Shown: positions 63,681 to 64,000 of the stretch, piece by piece
Layout of the letters: every line of letters starts with the position of its first letter
How positions within the stretch are numbered: the stretch's first letter is position 1
Source of the DNA: JAOEGB01 sp041262585
Lineage (GTDB): Bacteria; Actinomycetota; Actinomycetes; Streptosporangiales; Streptosporangiaceae
Reading direction: 5' to 3'
Assembly (NCBI RefSeq): GCF_041262585.1
Contig: NZ_JBGCBZ010000023.1
Span: forward strand, 44,624 to 108,623
Length of the DNA: 64,000 nt
Made by a program: the position numbers and the translations under genes
The notes under the pieces: generated by a model
What the model saw: only the letters and a program-made list of their open reading frames with translations
What the model was told of the DNA's origin: nothing
Database searches by the model: none

Positions 63681-64000
63681 TCACTGCTGGACGTCGATGT
63701 AGTCGACGTTGGGGCCGCCGTTGACCGTGGTCCCGGTGGCCTTGATGACGTTGGCCCCGGCGTTCAGGTTGACGTTCACCGTCTTGGTCTGCCAGGTGTC
63801 CCACGAGCCCGTACCAGCGAAGGCCAGCCCGCTCGACACGACCGTGCCGTTGACCGCGATGTCCATCGGCCGGTTGGTCGTCGTGCCGTTCGCGAAGCGA
63901 AGGTTCACCGTCGCCGGACCCGCCGACGCCGCGTTCACCGTCCACTGCACATAACTACCGGTCACGTTGTCATAGTTCACGTAACCCGTGCCCGAGAACC
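63681..64000 (-). CDS. carbohydrate-binding module protein, C-terminal end (partial)
   Basis: The 3' 320 bases of a gene that continues beyond the right edge. It reads FSGTGYVNYDNVTGSYVQWT, VNLRFANGTTTNRPMDIAVN and LNAGANVIKATGTTVNGGPN, ending VDYIDVQQ. This is a CBM6/CBM35-type beta sandwich, which binds xylan, mannan or similar glycans in secreted glycoside hydrolases. The catalytic part and signal peptide lie outside the window. Confidence 0.85.
   Translation of the reverse strand, partial: FSGTGYVNYDNVTGSYVQWTVNAASAGPATVNLRFANGTTTNRPMDIAVNGTVVSSGLAFAGTGSWDTWQTKTVNVNLNAGANVIKATGTTVNGGPNVDYIDVQQ

Overview
The window is high-GC DNA with actinobacterial gene content: polyphosphate glucokinase, homodimeric pyruvate dehydrogenase E1, DUF3052, DUF1876, DUF1918, PucR and WYL regulators, several STAND ATPases and a class I terpene synthase. 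GTG starts are frequent. The content resembles a filamentous actinomycete, perhaps of the Streptosporangiales. That placement is inference from gene content, because no rRNA or other marker gene is present.

Layout. 0-28.9 kb is mostly intact chromosomal sequence. It holds a GNAT/PucR divergent pair, an NB-ARC/TPR ATPase, an orphan terpene synthase, ankyrin and PAC2 genes, a Gfo/Idh oxidoreductase, a tyrosine phosphatase, a membrane-anchored NB-ARC/TPR ATPase, an SGNH hydrolase, a Ser/Thr kinase, a hemerythrin protein, a beta-lactamase-like hydrolase with a divergent MarR regulator, a HAD hydrolase, a gamma-glutamyltransferase with an exact in-frame 72-bp duplication, a membrane NACHT ATPase, hrpA, a winged-helix regulator and ppgK. 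From 29.1 to 35.0 kb is a decayed accessory region. It has an integrase tail, a SnoaL-like exported protein and a MarR regulator with matching operator sequences, a transposase remnant, a broken repeat protein, a resolvase remnant, a lower-GC acyltransferase and a shattered gene behind a perfect inverted repeat.

From 35.0 to 40.4 kb lie a P-loop kinase, a PPOX enzyme, a cupin and a dormancy-type stress cluster (flavodoxin, two tandem-domain universal stress proteins, Hsp20, DUF1876) with DosR/DevR-like boxes. From 40.6 to 45.8 kb, reading leftward, a glutamine-rich protein with two copies of a 42-residue module is followed by an Ala/Gly-rich partner, a subtilisin-like protease with a Gly-rich repeat tail, and an ATP-dependent DNA ligase. 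I do not recognise this set, and it is the best candidate for an undescribed system. Next come a divergent zinc-ribbon/metallo-beta-lactamase gene and a DyP peroxidase-encapsulin operon preceded by seven 12-bp tandem repeats.

From 49.0 to 53.5 kb is a second graveyard. It has two frameshifted genes (a PEP/pyruvate-binding-like gene and an ABC permease) and a 2.4-kb segment bounded by 44-bp copies of the 3' end of tRNA-Val(TAC). Each copy is preceded by the same integrase C-terminal fragment, and the segment carries a PIN-domain toxin-antitoxin pair. From 53.5 kb onward is ordinary chromosome: ROK kinase, zinc-ribbon protein, AhpE-like peroxiredoxin, DUF3052, YjbQ, DUF1918, aceE with a long leader, a membrane-anchored trypsin-like protease, a VOC protein, a WYL regulator, and the 3' end of a gene encoding a carbohydrate-binding module that runs off the right edge.
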